Shown: positions 49,503 to 59,480, numbered from the stretch's first letter. The stretch: DNA of 64,000 nt from Catenulispora acidiphila DSM 44928 (GCF_000024025.1 NC_013131.1:10396229-10460228), one strand, 5' to 3'. The notes: generated from the sequence alone by a model not told the origin. Program-made: numbers and translations.

Positions 49503-51659
49503 GTGACCAGCCGAGTCTGCCGCGCGATTTCCGCCTTCGTGCTGTTCGTGGGCGCCATGAGTCTGCTGCCCGGCACCGCTCGGGCGGAGGCGCCGCACGC
49601 CGACGCGGCCCGCCCGGATTCCCGGCCGGTCCAGGTCGGGATCGGTAAGATCTCGCCGCAGATCCCAGACTTCAGCGACACGAAGAAGACGATGACGTTC
49701 TCCGGTGTCGTGCAGAACACCGGAACCACGCCCCTGAAGGACGCCCACCTCGAGGTGTGGCGCAGCCTGGTCACCGCACGGTCGGCCATGGGTTCGGCCG
49801 ACGGCGAGGGCTACCCCACGGCGGCCAAGTCCGTGAAGATCACCCAGCTCGCCGCGGGCGCCTCCCAGCAGTGGAGCATCACCTCCAGCGAGACCGACCT
49901 GCTCGGCGACTACTCCCCCCAGCCCGGCGTCTACGCGATCGACTTCGACGTGCGGGACTCCAACGACAACTTCGTGGGCGGCCAGCGGACGTACATCGTC
50001 TGGAAGCCGACGAAGATGCCGAACGCCGGGCAGGCCCGGGTGGCGCTGATGTGGCCGGTCGTCGGCCAGCCCGGGCTGACCGGGCAGAAGATGCCGGACA
50101 CCTCCGAGGCGCCGATCGTGGCGGACCAGTCGACGGCCCAGCAGTACGCGCAGAACGGCCGCCTGAGCAATATCCTCCAGCAGGGGCAGGGGATGACCGT
50201 CAACTGGCTGGTCGACCCCGACGTGCTCTACACCGCGCACGAGCTGGCCAACGGCTACTTCTATCCGGATCCGTCGAAAAGCGGCAAACTGACCGGCGAC
50301 ACCGGCGCGGCTCCGGAGGCCTGGTACAACCAGGCCGTCGCTCTGCTGTCCTCGCCCAGCGCGCAGAACTGCTGGAATCTCCTTTACGGGGACCCGGATC
50401 TGAACACCCTGTCCCACAGCGGCCCGGCCGGCCAGAGCCTGTTGAACGCGGCCGCGACCGTGCGGGCGCCGGTCACCGCGATCGGCTGCCGGCCGGGCAG
50501 CCAGACCGTCGCCTGGCCCTCCGACGGCCAAGCCGACGCGGCCACGCTGGCGGGCCTGGCCGCGGCCAAGATCCCGAACCTGGTGACACTGGTCGGCTCG
50601 AACCTCGTCTCCCAGTGGCCCTCGGCGCATGCCTCGCTGCCGAGCAGCCCGAACACAGTCGTCTACGACAACTACCTGTCGAACATCTTCACCGACCCCG
50701 CCAAGCCCGCCGCGCCCTCGCTGAGCAACGCCGGCGTCCTGGCCGGACAGCAGTGGCTGGCGCAGACCGCGCTGGCGGACGTCGAGGGCTCGGGCATCCA
50801 CGTCGTGACTCCGCCGCGGGACTTCGACCCGCCGCCGGAACTCCTCACCGCGATCAACGCCGTGAAGTCGGTGCCGCCCCAGTACCAGTGGTTCGGGCTG
50901 GAGAACCTCGGCAAGGTCCTCACCGACGCGCCGGCCAAGCCCGAGAAGGTCTCCGCGCTGACCAAGGTCGCCACGGCGAACATGGCGGCCGCCGCGGTGA
51001 ACGCGGCCTTCGACAGCCAGCAGCTCGACCACTCGCTGCACGCGATCATGGTCGGCCGCGAATACGACAGCGCCGTCCCGTTCCGGCCGGTGGCGACCTG
51101 GTGGCGGAACCACGGCGGCGACGCGGCCTACGGCCAGACCGTGTACTCCACGGTGGTCGCCGATCACGCGCTGGTGTCCTTCGGCCAGCAGAACCCGCCG
51201 TTGACCATGTCCGGCAAGTCCGGAACGGTACCGGTCACCATCAACAACAAGACCGACGCGACGATCCAGGTCTACCTGCGCATCCAGGACCAGGGCGCGC
51301 ACACCATGTTCCTCCAGGTCAACCAGGACCAGGGGGTGCACAGCGTGCAGTCGGGCCAGTCGGCGACCATCCGGATCCCGGTCCAGGCCCGGGGCAACGG
51401 CCAGCAGGTCACGCTGACGGCCCAGCTGTACACGTGTGCAGACACCCACGACGACTGCACGTATTATCCGTCGAACCTGATCACACATGTGGCCAACGGC
51501 AGCGTCACCAGCGTCACGGTGAAGGTCAGCCGCATCGGTCTGATCGCCCTGGGTCTGATGATCGGGTCGGGCGCGCTGCTGATCCTGCTGATCGGATTGC
51601 GCGTCTACCGCGCCAAGCGCACCCATCACGCCCCCGCACAGGACACAATGGCAAGTTGA
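49503..51659 (+). CDS. DUF6049 secreted/membrane protein (718 aa)
   Basis: A signal peptide (SAFVLFVGAMSLLPGTARAE) leads into a large extracellular part with an Ig-like start (MTFSGVVQNTGTTPLKDAHL), a central alpha/beta domain and a late beta domain (GTVPVTINNKTDATIQVYLR). One C-terminal membrane helix (LIALGLMIGSGALLILLIGL) and a short basic tail complete the DUF6049 layout. It always precedes murJ in actinomycetes, so a role in wall synthesis is inferred. A TACGAT box ends 7 nt before the GTG. Confidence 0.88.
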   Translation: MTSRVCRAISAFVLFVGAMSLLPGTARAEAPHADAARPDSRPVQVGIGKISPQIPDFSDTKKTMTFSGVVQNTGTTPLKDAHLEVWRSLVTARSAMGSADGEGYPTAAKSVKITQLAAGASQQWSITSSETDLLGDYSPQPGVYAIDFDVRDSNDNFVGGQRTYIVWKPTKMPNAGQARVALMWPVVGQPGLTGQKMPDTSEAPIVADQSTAQQYAQNGRLSNILQQGQGMTVNWLVDPDVLYTAHELANGYFYPDPSKSGKLTGDTGAAPEAWYNQAVALLSSPSAQNCWNLLYGDPDLNTLSHSGPAGQSLLNAAATVRAPVTAIGCRPGSQTVAWPSDGQADAATLAGLAAAKIPNLVTLVGSNLVSQWPSAHASLPSSPNTVVYDNYLSNIFTDPAKPAAPSLSNAGVLAGQQWLAQTALADVEGSGIHVVTPPRDFDPPPELLTAINAVKSVPPQYQWFGLENLGKVLTDAPAKPEKVSALTKVATANMAAAAVNAAFDSQQLDHSLHAIMVGREYDSAVPFRPVATWWRNHGGDAAYGQTVYSTVVADHALVSFGQQNPPLTMSGKSGTVPVTINNKTDATIQVYLRIQDQGAHTMFLQVNQDQGVHSVQSGQSATIRIPVQARGNGQQVTLTAQLYTCADTHDDCTYYPSNLITHVANGSVTSVTVKVSRIGLIALGLMIGSGALLILLIGLRVYRAKRTHHAPAQDTMAS

Positions 51660-51713
51660 GACACCGGCAATGATCGGACGACGGACACCACGGACGCGGG
51701 GAGCGCTGGAGAA

Positions 51714-54413
51714 ATGACGAGCGACGGCAGTGGTCTGTGGCACCCGGATCCGCCGCGCGACGACGACGACCAGCGGCCCCGGCGCGCACCCCAGCCTGGT
51801 CCGGGCGGACCGCAGGGCAGTGATCCTCATCACTCCCCGGCTCCCGGCCCGGCTCCGCAGCAGCCCTGGACCCCGCAGGCCGAACCGCGGTTCGACCCGC
51901 AGACCGGCCGTCCGCTGCCCCCCGACCCCCGCGCGGGCCAGGGGCGGCCGCCGGCGCCGCAGACACCGCCGCCGCCGCAGCCGCACCAGCCGCGCCCGGA
52001 TCCGGCGCGTCCGCCGCAGCCCGGCGGTCCCGAGCCGTCCCACCGCGAGCAGTACGCCGGTCCGCAGGACCCCTATCGCGCGGCCCGCGGCCCGTACACC
52101 GGCGACCCGCGCCAGGGCAGTCAGCCCCCGCCGCGCGGCGCCGACCAGTACCCGAACCCCGGCGCCCCGGGCCGCGGAGCGCACCCCGACCCGCGGAACC
52201 CGCAGCAGTACGCCGCCCCCTCGCACGGCCGTCAGCCCGATCCCCGGCCGGCTCCCGGGCGCCCCGACCAGTTCGGCGGCGCCCCCTCGCACGGCGGCGA
52301 TCCGCGCCGCGTCCAGGCCGATTCCTGGCAGCCGGCGCCGCCGCCCCAGGGCCCTGGTACCGACGGGGACGCCGGCCACGGCCGCCGACCGGTCGACGAC
52401 AGCCGCGCGCTGTTCCGCGACGAGGTCCCGGGCCGCGGCGGCGACCAGCCGCCGTCCTGGCAGCCGCCGCAGCCGCCGCAGCCGGAGCGCGAGCAGTACG
52501 GCGCGCCGGAGGACGAGGACGACCACGAGCGCGACTGGCGCGACGACTACGAGGACGCGGTCAGCGCCACCCGCTGGGACCTCTCGCCGATCCCGACGAT
52601 GACGGTCGCGCCCCGCCGCGCGAACCCCAGCAACCTCGAAGCCCTGATACCGCCACGCCGCGGCCGCGTGCAGGGTCCGGCCACGCGCGGGCCCGGCGGC
52701 CCGGCCGGCACCGGGCCGGGCACCCGCGAGGGCGCTCCCTGGGAGCAGGGCGTCCGGGACCGCACCGCGACCGAGGTCCGCCCGCAGGCGCCGGCCGAGC
52801 CCAGCGTCGGCCGCGCCTCGCGGCTGATGGCCCTGGGCACCCTCGCCTCCCGGCTGACCGGCCTGGTCCGGCAGTTCCTTCTTGTGGCCGCGATCGGCAC
52901 CGCCGACGTCGCGAACTCCTACACCATCGGCCTGAACCTGCCGAACATGCTGTACATCCTGATCATCGGCGGCGCGCTGAACGCGGTGTTCGTGCCGCAG
53001 CTGGTGCGCTCGATGCACCGGGACCGCGACGGCGGCTCGGCCTACGCCAGCCGGCTGCTGACGCTGGTGCTGACCGGCGTGCTCACGCTGACGATCTTCA
53101 CCGAGCTGTTCACCCCGCAGCTGGTGGACCTGTTCTCCAGCTTCAGCGGGTCGAACCGGCAGCTGGCGATCAGCCTCGGCCGCATGTTCATGCCCCAGAT
53201 CTTCTTCCTGGGACTGTTCGTGGTGCTGGGCCAGATCCTCAACGCCAAGGGCCGCTTCGGGCCGATGATGTGGACCCCGGTGCTGACCAACGTCGTGGTC
53301 ATCGGCTCCACCGGCGCCTATTGGTACATCAACCAGAAGAACGACCTGACCCCCTCGACCATCCCGGCGGCCGACGTCCGGCTGCTGGGCCTGGGCGTCA
53401 CGCTGGGCATCGCGGTGCAGGCGCTGACGCTGCTGCCGTACATCAAGTCCGCCGGCATGAACCTGACCCTGCGCTTCGACTGGCGCGGCCACGGCCTGGG
53501 CAAGGCCGTCACGCTGGCCAAGTGGACGCTGCTGTTCGTGCTGGTGAACCAGATCGGCCTGGCCGTGGTCATGCGCTACGCCTCCGACGTCGGCAACGAC
53601 GGCTTCGAGCACTGGGGTGTCGCGGCGTACAACAACGCCTACATGATCTGGGGTCTGCCGCAGGCGCTGATCACCGTCTCGGTCATCACCGCCCTGCTGC
53701 CCCGGATGAGCCGCGCGGCGGTGAAGAACGACCTGGCCTCGGTCCGCGAGGACATCTCCTACGGCCTGCGGGTCACCGGCGTGGCGATCGTCCCGGCGGC
53801 GTTCGCGTTCCTGGTGCTGGGACCGCAGATCGCGGTGGTGCTGTTCAAGCACGGCGGCATGTCCATGGACAACGCCCACATCATCGGATACATGCTCTCC
53901 GCGTTCGGGCTGGGCCTGATCCCGTTCTCGGCACAGTTCCTGATGCTGCGCGGTTTCTACGCCTTCGAGGACACCAAGAGCCCGTTCACCATCAACATCT
54001 GGATCTCGCTGGCCAACGTGGTGTTGAGCACAGCGGTGTTCTTCGCGCTCAAGGGCGGCGGCGAGGAGCGCTGGGCGGTGGTGGCGATGTGCTCGGTCTA
54101 CGGCATCGCGTACTGCCTGGGCCTGGCGATCACCGTGCAGAAGCTCAAGAGGCGGCTGCGCGGTCTGGACGGCAAGCGCATCATGCAGACGTACGTCCGG
54201 CTGATCGGGGCCTCCGCGGTCGCCGCCGGCGCTACGTTTATCGTCGCTTTATATGTGAACCGTATGGTCGGTCAGAGTTGGCTGGGCTCCGCGGCCGCGC
54301 TGGCGGTCGGCGGCGGCCTGCTCGCCACCCTGTTCGTCCTGTGCTCGCGCTTGATGCATGTCGAGGAAGTCGAGCAGTTGCTCGGCTCGGTACGCGCGAA
54401 GTTGGGGAGGTAG
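51714..54413 (+). CDS. murJ: Lipid II flippase MurJ (MviN) with long Pro-rich N-terminal extension
   Basis: The C-terminal 540 residues are the MurJ/MviN core: ASRLTGLVRQFLLVAAIGTA, NLPNMLYILIIGGALNAVFV, PQLVRS and 14-15 membrane helices. It moves the peptidoglycan precursor lipid II across the membrane. The first ~270 residues are Pro/Gln/Arg/Asp-rich and without structure, a usual but here very long actinobacterial extension with likely phosphorylation sites. ATG 51714 has GGAG close upstream. The pseudokinase gene follows 154 bp later. Confidence 0.96.
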   Translation: MTSDGSGLWHPDPPRDDDDQRPRRAPQPGPGGPQGSDPHHSPAPGPAPQQPWTPQAEPRFDPQTGRPLPPDPRAGQGRPPAPQTPPPPQPHQPRPDPARPPQPGGPEPSHREQYAGPQDPYRAARGPYTGDPRQGSQPPPRGADQYPNPGAPGRGAHPDPRNPQQYAAPSHGRQPDPRPAPGRPDQFGGAPSHGGDPRRVQADSWQPAPPPQGPGTDGDAGHGRRPVDDSRALFRDEVPGRGGDQPPSWQPPQPPQPEREQYGAPEDEDDHERDWRDDYEDAVSATRWDLSPIPTMTVAPRRANPSNLEALIPPRRGRVQGPATRGPGGPAGTGPGTREGAPWEQGVRDRTATEVRPQAPAEPSVGRASRLMALGTLASRLTGLVRQFLLVAAIGTADVANSYTIGLNLPNMLYILIIGGALNAVFVPQLVRSMHRDRDGGSAYASRLLTLVLTGVLTLTIFTELFTPQLVDLFSSFSGSNRQLAISLGRMFMPQIFFLGLFVVLGQILNAKGRFGPMMWTPVLTNVVVIGSTGAYWYINQKNDLTPSTIPAADVRLLGLGVTLGIAVQALTLLPYIKSAGMNLTLRFDWRGHGLGKAVTLAKWTLLFVLVNQIGLAVVMRYASDVGNDGFEHWGVAAYNNAYMIWGLPQALITVSVITALLPRMSRAAVKNDLASVREDISYGLRVTGVAIVPAAFAFLVLGPQIAVVLFKHGGMSMDNAHIIGYMLSAFGLGLIPFSAQFLMLRGFYAFEDTKSPFTINIWISLANVVLSTAVFFALKGGGEERWAVVAMCSVYGIAYCLGLAITVQKLKRRLRGLDGKRIMQTYVRLIGASAVAAGATFIVALYVNRMVGQSWLGSAAALAVGGGLLATLFVLCSRLMHVEEVEQLLGSVRAKLGR

Positions 54414-54566
54414 CCGCCTGGCGATAACGCGCTGTCGACCGATCCGCGAGACGTTTCGGCGGGGGCAACCCCCCATGGTTCGGAACAGTCTGCACAGATG
54501 AGGGTCGGACAACGCGCCACGAGGACGGCACGAAACCTAATACCATGAGGCGGGGATGACGAGACC

Positions 54567-56351
54567 ATGCCACAGAGCATGCACGGACCAGGGAGTCATG
54601 TGGCAGCCGCGGACCAGACCACCGATCCGGACGGCGGCCTCGGCGCGGACGCCGAGGCGCTGATCCGGTCACTCGGCGTGACCGTGGGCGACCGGCTCGA
54701 CGGCCGGTACCGCCTGGAGCGCGTCCTGCACACCACGGGCCCGGCCATCACCTGGCTCGCCGCCGACGAGAAGCTGAACCGGCCCAACCGCATCCACCTG
54801 CTGCGCTCGGACCAGCCTCGGGCCGAGGCCTTCATGGCCGCCGCCCGCGCCGCCGCGGCCATGGCCGACAACCACTTCGTCCAGGTCCTGGACGCCGTGC
54901 CCGACGAAGGCCTCTACTACGTCATCACCGAGTGGCTGCACGACGGCCACACCCTGGGCGAGGTCCTGTCCGGCGGGCCGGTCCCGGTCACCGAGGCGGT
55001 CCGGATCACCTCCGAGCTGGCCCGCGCCATGACCGAGGCCCACGACCAGGGCCTGGCCCACCTGCGGCTGTCCCCCAAGACGGTGCTGCGCACCGACACC
55101 GGCGAGGTGAAGATCCTCGACCTGTGTCTGGCCGCGGCGCTGACCGGCACGGTCTCGCGCGATCCGATGGGCACCGACCTGGGCGCGATCGGCGAGCTGG
55201 CCTACGCGCTGCTCACCGGCAAGCGCCCGCAGCAGCCGGACCCGGTCCCGCCGAGCGAGCTGCGCCCCGAGGTCTCCCCGCAGCTCGACGAGGTGATCCT
55301 GCGCATCCTCGGCGACGGCCCGGCCGGCCCGCAGTTCCAGACCCCGACCGAGGTCGCCGACGCCCTGGCCCAGCTGCCGCGCCCGCGCTACGAGGCGCCG
55401 CTGCCCTCGACCCCGCAGACCGCGCCGCTGCGCCACCAGCAGACCACGGTCATGCCCGCGATGACCGGCGAGACCTCGCGGACCAGGGCCATGCCGCACG
55501 TCGAGCCGAGCTACCAGCAGGCGCAGACGCCCGCGCCGACACGGCCCGCCCCGCACAGCGCCCCGCAGCGGCAGAACTACGACGACACCGACTACCGTCC
55601 GCGCGGCGGGGGATCCGGGGGCGGCTACGGCGGCTCGCGCGGCTCCGGCGGCGGCGACGGCGGCCGCAACAGCTCGACGCTGATCATCGTCGGCGCGATC
55701 GCCGCCGTGGTCGCCATCGCGCTGCTGGCCTACACGATGTTCGGCGGCAGCGGGAACAAGAACAAGGCGAACGCCGGCAGCACCGGCACGTCCTCCGGTC
55801 CGGCCAGCACCTCGGGGTCGAGCCAGGCACCGCCCTCCTCGGACATCACCCCCGCGGCGGTGTCGGTCTATGACGAGGACAGCGGCACCGAAGGCGCCGG
55901 CTACCTGGCCAACGGCCAGATCGGCAGCAAGGGCTGGATCACCAACCAGTACTGCTCGAGCACGCCGACCTACAACAGCAAGCCGAAGAGCACCGGCCTG
56001 ATCTTCGACCTGGGCTCGGTCAAGACCATCACCAGCGCGACCGTGACCGTCGGTACCGCGGGCGCGGCGATGGAGATGCAGACCGCCGGCGCCTCGGTCA
56101 CCGCGGTGCCCGCCGTCGTCGGCGGAACCGCGCCGACCGGCTTCACCTCGGCCGCGACGGCCACCGCGAGCGACACCACCGTCACCCTGACCGCCAAGTC
56201 GCCGGTGAGCACGCGCTACGTGCTGATCTGGTTCACCAAGCCGCTGCCGGCGGTGTCCGACCCGGATGTCACGCACATAAAGTGTGCCTCGGACAGCGGC
56301 AAACGCTTCGGCGACTCCATCATGTCCGTGAAGTTCAACGCCGGCTCCTGA
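54567..56351 (+). CDS. MurJ-associated membrane pseudokinase (594 aa)
   Basis: Residues 40-270 have a protein-kinase fold (GDRLDGRYRLERVLHTTGPA) but lack the catalytic set: no VAxK lysine, HRD replaced by LAHLRLSPKTVL and DFG replaced by DLC. It therefore should bind but not phosphorylate. After a Pro/Gln-rich and Gly-rich linker come a membrane helix (TLIIVGAIAAVVAIALLAYT) and an extracellular discoidin-like beta domain. In mycobacteria this pseudokinase is fused to MviN and, once phosphorylated, recruits FhaA. Confidence 0.88.
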   Translation: MPQSMHGPGSHVAAADQTTDPDGGLGADAEALIRSLGVTVGDRLDGRYRLERVLHTTGPAITWLAADEKLNRPNRIHLLRSDQPRAEAFMAAARAAAAMADNHFVQVLDAVPDEGLYYVITEWLHDGHTLGEVLSGGPVPVTEAVRITSELARAMTEAHDQGLAHLRLSPKTVLRTDTGEVKILDLCLAAALTGTVSRDPMGTDLGAIGELAYALLTGKRPQQPDPVPPSELRPEVSPQLDEVILRILGDGPAGPQFQTPTEVADALAQLPRPRYEAPLPSTPQTAPLRHQQTTVMPAMTGETSRTRAMPHVEPSYQQAQTPAPTRPAPHSAPQRQNYDDTDYRPRGGGSGGGYGGSRGSGGGDGGRNSSTLIIVGAIAAVVAIALLAYTMFGGSGNKNKANAGSTGTSSGPASTSGSSQAPPSSDITPAAVSVYDEDSGTEGAGYLANGQIGSKGWITNQYCSSTPTYNSKPKSTGLIFDLGSVKTITSATVTVGTAGAAMEMQTAGASVTAVPAVVGGTAPTGFTSAATATASDTTVTLTAKSPVSTRYVLIWFTKPLPAVSDPDVTHIKCASDSGKRFGDSIMSVKFNAGS

Positions 56352-56361
56352 TCCGGCCACC

Positions 56362-57021
56362 ATGTCCGACCCGCGTGCGGATCTGACCCTCCTCGACGAC
56401 CGGGCCCTGCTGGCCCGGCACGTCGAGGGGGACGGCGAGGCCTTCGGCGAGCTCTTCCGCCGCCACCGCGACCGGCTCTGGGCCGTCGCGCTGCGCACGC
56501 TGAGCGACCCGGAGGACGCCGCCGACGCGCTGCAGGACGCGATGCTCTCGGCCTACCGCGCCGCCGGCTCCTTCCGCGGCGACTCGGCGGTCACCACCTG
56601 GCTGCACCGGGTCGTGGTGAACGCCTGCCTGGACCGGATGCGGCGGCGCGGCAGCCGTCCCACGGTGCCGCTGCCGGAGGTGGAGACCGAGTACGCGCGG
56701 CCGACCGTCACCGACGAGATCACCACCACCGATCTGCGCCTGGCCCTGGCCTCGGCGCTGGCGACCCTGCCGGAAGAACAGCGGGTGGCCCTGGTCATGG
56801 TGGACGTCGAGGGCTACAGCGTGGATGAGACCGCCGGAGCGCTCGGCGTCGCCCCCGGGACCGTCAAGAGCCGTTGCGCCCGCGCCCGGGCGAAACTGCT
56901 GCCGCTCCTGAAGGACCTCCGTGAGGGAAACCCAACACCACCTCCGGGGAACCAAGAGGGCACAGCGCGCGTCAAAGTTGCGACGCGTCAAGATCGCCGG
57001 GAAGGAGGCACGGCCGGATGA
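56362..57021 (+). CDS. sigM: ECF sigma factor SigM
   Basis: Region 2 (DDRALLARHVEGDGEAFGEL, FRRHRDRLWAVALRTLSDPE) and region 4 (ALATLPEEQRVALVMVDVEG, YSVDETAGALGVAPGTVKSRCARARAKL) match the SigM group that stands between the murJ pseudokinase and its anti-sigma gene in actinomycetes. It controls responses to envelope or disulphide stress. The stop overlaps the next ATG. Confidence 0.93.
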   Translation: MSDPRADLTLLDDRALLARHVEGDGEAFGELFRRHRDRLWAVALRTLSDPEDAADALQDAMLSAYRAAGSFRGDSAVTTWLHRVVVNACLDRMRRRGSRPTVPLPEVETEYARPTVTDEITTTDLRLALASALATLPEEQRVALVMVDVEGYSVDETAGALGVAPGTVKSRCARARAKLLPLLKDLREGNPTPPPGNQEGTARVKVATRQDRREGGTAG

Positions 57022-57884
57022 TGACTGATCCCGCCGCTTCCGGACCGGGGACCCATCTGGACCCCGACCAGATGGCGGACCTGTTCGAAGGGCTGCTCGA
57101 CACCACTGCCGCCGACCGTGCGCAGGCGCATCTGGCCACGTGCCCGGTGTGCTCCGCGGACTTCGCGCTCATCACCGGCGAGTCCGATCTGAGCGCGTCG
57201 AGCGAGTCGAACGGGCTGAGCAGGCTAAGCGAGCTGCTGCCGCCGGTGCCGATCCCCCAGGATGTCGTGACGCGCATCGAGGCCGCGCTCTACCGCGAGC
57301 CGCCGCTGAAGGTCGCGCCTGCTGCCGCACCGGTGGGCCACCATGCCACCGCGCCGCCCCGTCGGCGGTTCCGCATCCGCCTCGGCGCGCTGGCCGGCGC
57401 GACCCTCGTGATCGCAGGCGGTATCGGTGTCGTCACGGCACTGAACAGCGGGGGCGGCTCCACGAAGTCGAGCAGCGCCGCCTCGGGCGCGTCCTCCGAG
57501 AACCCGGACGGCTCGCACGTCGCCGGCCAGGCACCATCGGGCGGGGCGATGTCGCCGCAGGTCGGCCGCGGGCCCGACTCCTCGGCCGGGGCGCTGGATC
57601 CCGGCGAGGCGAGCATCGAGCAGCAGGCCGAGGCCCTCCTCGGGAAGCACGCGGCGACGCCGGCGATCGGAGCCGGGCCCGAATGCGTCCCCGAGGGCGT
57701 GGCCGACGGCGCGAAGCCACTAGCCAAGACGCAGACCCGTTATCAGGGTGAAGCGGCCTGGCTGCTGGTCTACGCCAAGCCCGGCAGCGCGACCCTCGCC
57801 GAGGTGTACGTCGTCGCCGTGAATGCGTGCACTTCGGGCAATCTGGGACAGGTCGCCGACCACCTCGAGATCACGCGCCCTTAA
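57018..57884 (+). CDS. Anti-sigma factor RsmA-like, ZAS type (288 aa)
   Basis: The N-terminal HxxxCxxC zinc motif (AQAHLATCPVC) marks a ZAS anti-sigma domain. A membrane helix follows (RLGALAGATLVIAGGIGVVT) and then a polar extracellular domain ending in a TLAEVYVVAVNACTSGNLGQ strand. It is coupled to sigM (4-bp overlap) and should hold SigM inactive. The likely counterpart in Streptomyces is RsmA, which was reported to bind an Fe-S cluster. Confidence 0.85.
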   Translation: MMTDPAASGPGTHLDPDQMADLFEGLLDTTAADRAQAHLATCPVCSADFALITGESDLSASSESNGLSRLSELLPPVPIPQDVVTRIEAALYREPPLKVAPAAAPVGHHATAPPRRRFRIRLGALAGATLVIAGGIGVVTALNSGGGSTKSSSAASGASSENPDGSHVAGQAPSGGAMSPQVGRGPDSSAGALDPGEASIEQQAEALLGKHAATPAIGAGPECVPEGVADGAKPLAKTQTRYQGEAAWLLVYAKPGSATLAEVYVVAVNACTSGNLGQVADHLEITRP

Positions 57885-57993
57885 CACCGCACGGGAAACC
57901 GGCCACGTGGCACGGCCGGGAATGCATCTTGCCTAGGATCGGTTGAGCCAACCGGCACTCAAGCTGCCCCAGGATTCGAGAGGCCAGGCTCAC

Positions 57994-58947
57994 GTGAGCG
58001 AGATCCGTAACGTCATCATCATCGGTTCGGGACCCGCCGGGTACACCGCCGCGGTGTACACCGCGCGCGCGGGCCTGAACCCGCTGGTGTTCGCCGGTTC
58101 CGTGACGGCCGGCGGCGCGCTGATGAACACCACCGACGTGGAGAACTTCCCCGGCTTCCCCGAGGGCATCATGGGCCCGGACCTGATGGACAACATGCAG
58201 AAGCAGGCTGAGCGCTTCGGCGCGGAGCTGGTCTTCGACGACGTGACGGCGGTCGACCTGAGCGGGGCCATAAAGAAGGTCACGGACTCGGCCGGTACCG
58301 TGCACGAAGCGCACACCGTCATCGTCTCCACCGGCTCGGCGTACAAGGAGCTGGGCCTGCCGGACGAGAAGCGGCTCAGCGGCAAGGGCGTCTCCTGGTG
58401 CGCCACCTGTGACGGCTTCTTCTTCAAGGGCCAGGACATCGTCGTGGTCGGCGGCGGCGACACCGCCATGGAGGAGGCGCTGTTCCTCACCCGCTTCGGC
58501 CAGACCGTCACCGTCGTGCACCGCCGCGACGAGCTGCGGGCGTCCAAGGTGATGCAGGAGCGGGCCTTCGCCAACCCGAAGATCTCCTTCGTCTGGGACT
58601 CCGAGGTCGCCGGCATCGAGGGCGAGACCCACGTCACCGGCGTCAAGCTGCGCAACCTGAAGACCGGCGAGGAGACGCTGCGGCCGGCCGGCGCGCTGTT
58701 CGTGGCGATCGGCCACCTGCCGCGCACCGAGCTGTTCCACGGGGTGCTGGACCTCGACGACGAGGGCTACATCAAGGTCGACTCGCCGACCACCCGCACC
58801 AGCCTGCCGGCCGTGTACGCGTGCGGCGACGTGGTCGACCACACCTACCGGCAGGCCATCACCGCCGCCGGCACCGGCTGTGCCGCCGCCCTGGACGCCG
58901 AGCGGCACCTGTCGGAGCTGGCGCACCACCAGCCCGTCACCGTCTGA
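57994..58947 (+). CDS. trxB: Thioredoxin reductase
   Basis: FAD-binding VIIIGSGPAGYTAAVYTARA, the redox pair in WCATCDGFF (CATC), NADPH-binding VVVGGGDTAMEEALFLTRFG and GDVVDHTYRQAITAAGTGC identify TrxB. The electrons of NADPH go to the thioredoxin encoded just downstream. GTG 57994 gives a normal 317-aa length; an upstream TTG (57943) lies too close to a TAGGAT promoter box (57935-57940) to be used. Confidence 0.97.
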   Translation: MSEIRNVIIIGSGPAGYTAAVYTARAGLNPLVFAGSVTAGGALMNTTDVENFPGFPEGIMGPDLMDNMQKQAERFGAELVFDDVTAVDLSGAIKKVTDSAGTVHEAHTVIVSTGSAYKELGLPDEKRLSGKGVSWCATCDGFFFKGQDIVVVGGGDTAMEEALFLTRFGQTVTVVHRRDELRASKVMQERAFANPKISFVWDSEVAGIEGETHVTGVKLRNLKTGEETLRPAGALFVAIGHLPRTELFHGVLDLDDEGYIKVDSPTTRTSLPAVYACGDVVDHTYRQAITAAGTGCAAALDAERHLSELAHHQPVTV

Positions 58948-58987
58948 ATCGCCCTTGAATCGAACACAGCCCCTAAATCGAGCACAG

Positions 58988-59022
58988 CCCGTGAAACATC
59001 GCGCGATGTTTCACGGGAAACA
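58988..59022. promoter_or_regulatory. Perfect palindrome overlapping a parS-like site
   Basis: 58988-59017 is a perfect 30-bp palindrome (CCCGTGAAACATCGC with its complement). Its right part, TGTTTCACGGGAAACA at 59007-59022, matches the parS consensus TGTTTCACGTGAAACA in 15 of 16 positions. parS sites cluster near oriC and parAB, which fits this location. It could also be a trxA regulatory site or terminator. Confidence 0.6.
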
Positions 59023-59055
59023 CTCACCAACTCAGGACTACACGAGGAGCACACC

Positions 59056-59382
59056 ATGGGTGACATCCGCCAAGTGACCGACGCGACCTTCGAGGAGGAG
59101 GTCCTGAAGAACGACAAGCCGGTGCTGGTCGACTTCTGGGCCCCGTGGTGCGGCCCGTGCCGCCAGGTCGCCCCGGTGCTCGAGGCCATCTACGCCGAGC
59201 ACGGCGAGAAGATCGACGTCGTCAAGCTGAACACCGACGAGAACCCGCTGACCCAGGCCAAGTACGGCGTCCGCTCGATCCCGACGCTCAACGTCTACCG
59301 GGGCGGCGAGGTCGTGAAGACGATCGTCGGCGCCAAGCCGAAGGCTCTCCTGCTGAAGGACCTGGCTGACTACGTCGCCTGA
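59056..59382 (+). CDS. trxA: Thioredoxin
   Basis: The 108-aa protein has the active site in VDFWAPWCGPCRQVAPVLEA (WCGPC), the cis-proline in VRSIPTLNVYRGGEVV and the usual length. It is the substrate of the trxB product and reduces protein disulphides. GAGGAG precedes the ATG. A terminator follows at 59452-59480. Confidence 0.98.
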   Translation: MGDIRQVTDATFEEEVLKNDKPVLVDFWAPWCGPCRQVAPVLEAIYAEHGEKIDVVKLNTDENPLTQAKYGVRSIPTLNVYRGGEVVKTIVGAKPKALLLKDLADYVA

Positions 59383-59451
59383 CCCAGTGGGACGTTCGTC
59401 AGCGATCCAGTGCGGTCTCGCTACGTAAGCTGACCCGGATATGGATTCGTC

Positions 59452-59480
59452 AAAGGGGCGGTCTTTGAGACCGCCCCTTT
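59452..59480 (+). terminator. Intrinsic-type terminator after trxA
   Basis: AAAGGGGCGGTCT pairs with AGACCGCCCCTTT around TTG, a 13-bp stem with a T-rich 3' end. Confidence 0.9.

Noticed and set aside
49458-53879. Very long (1473 codon) minus-strand open frame
   Set aside because: It lies opposite the DUF6049 and murJ genes. Its translation is Arg/Gly/Val-rich without domains; it is an antisense shadow of high-GC third positions.
54460-54480. GGGGGCAACCCCCC just after murJ, similar to the GCAACCCC helix of the element leaders
   Set aside because: It lacks the GGGGTTGC partner, outer helix and leader position, so it is taken as a chance match.
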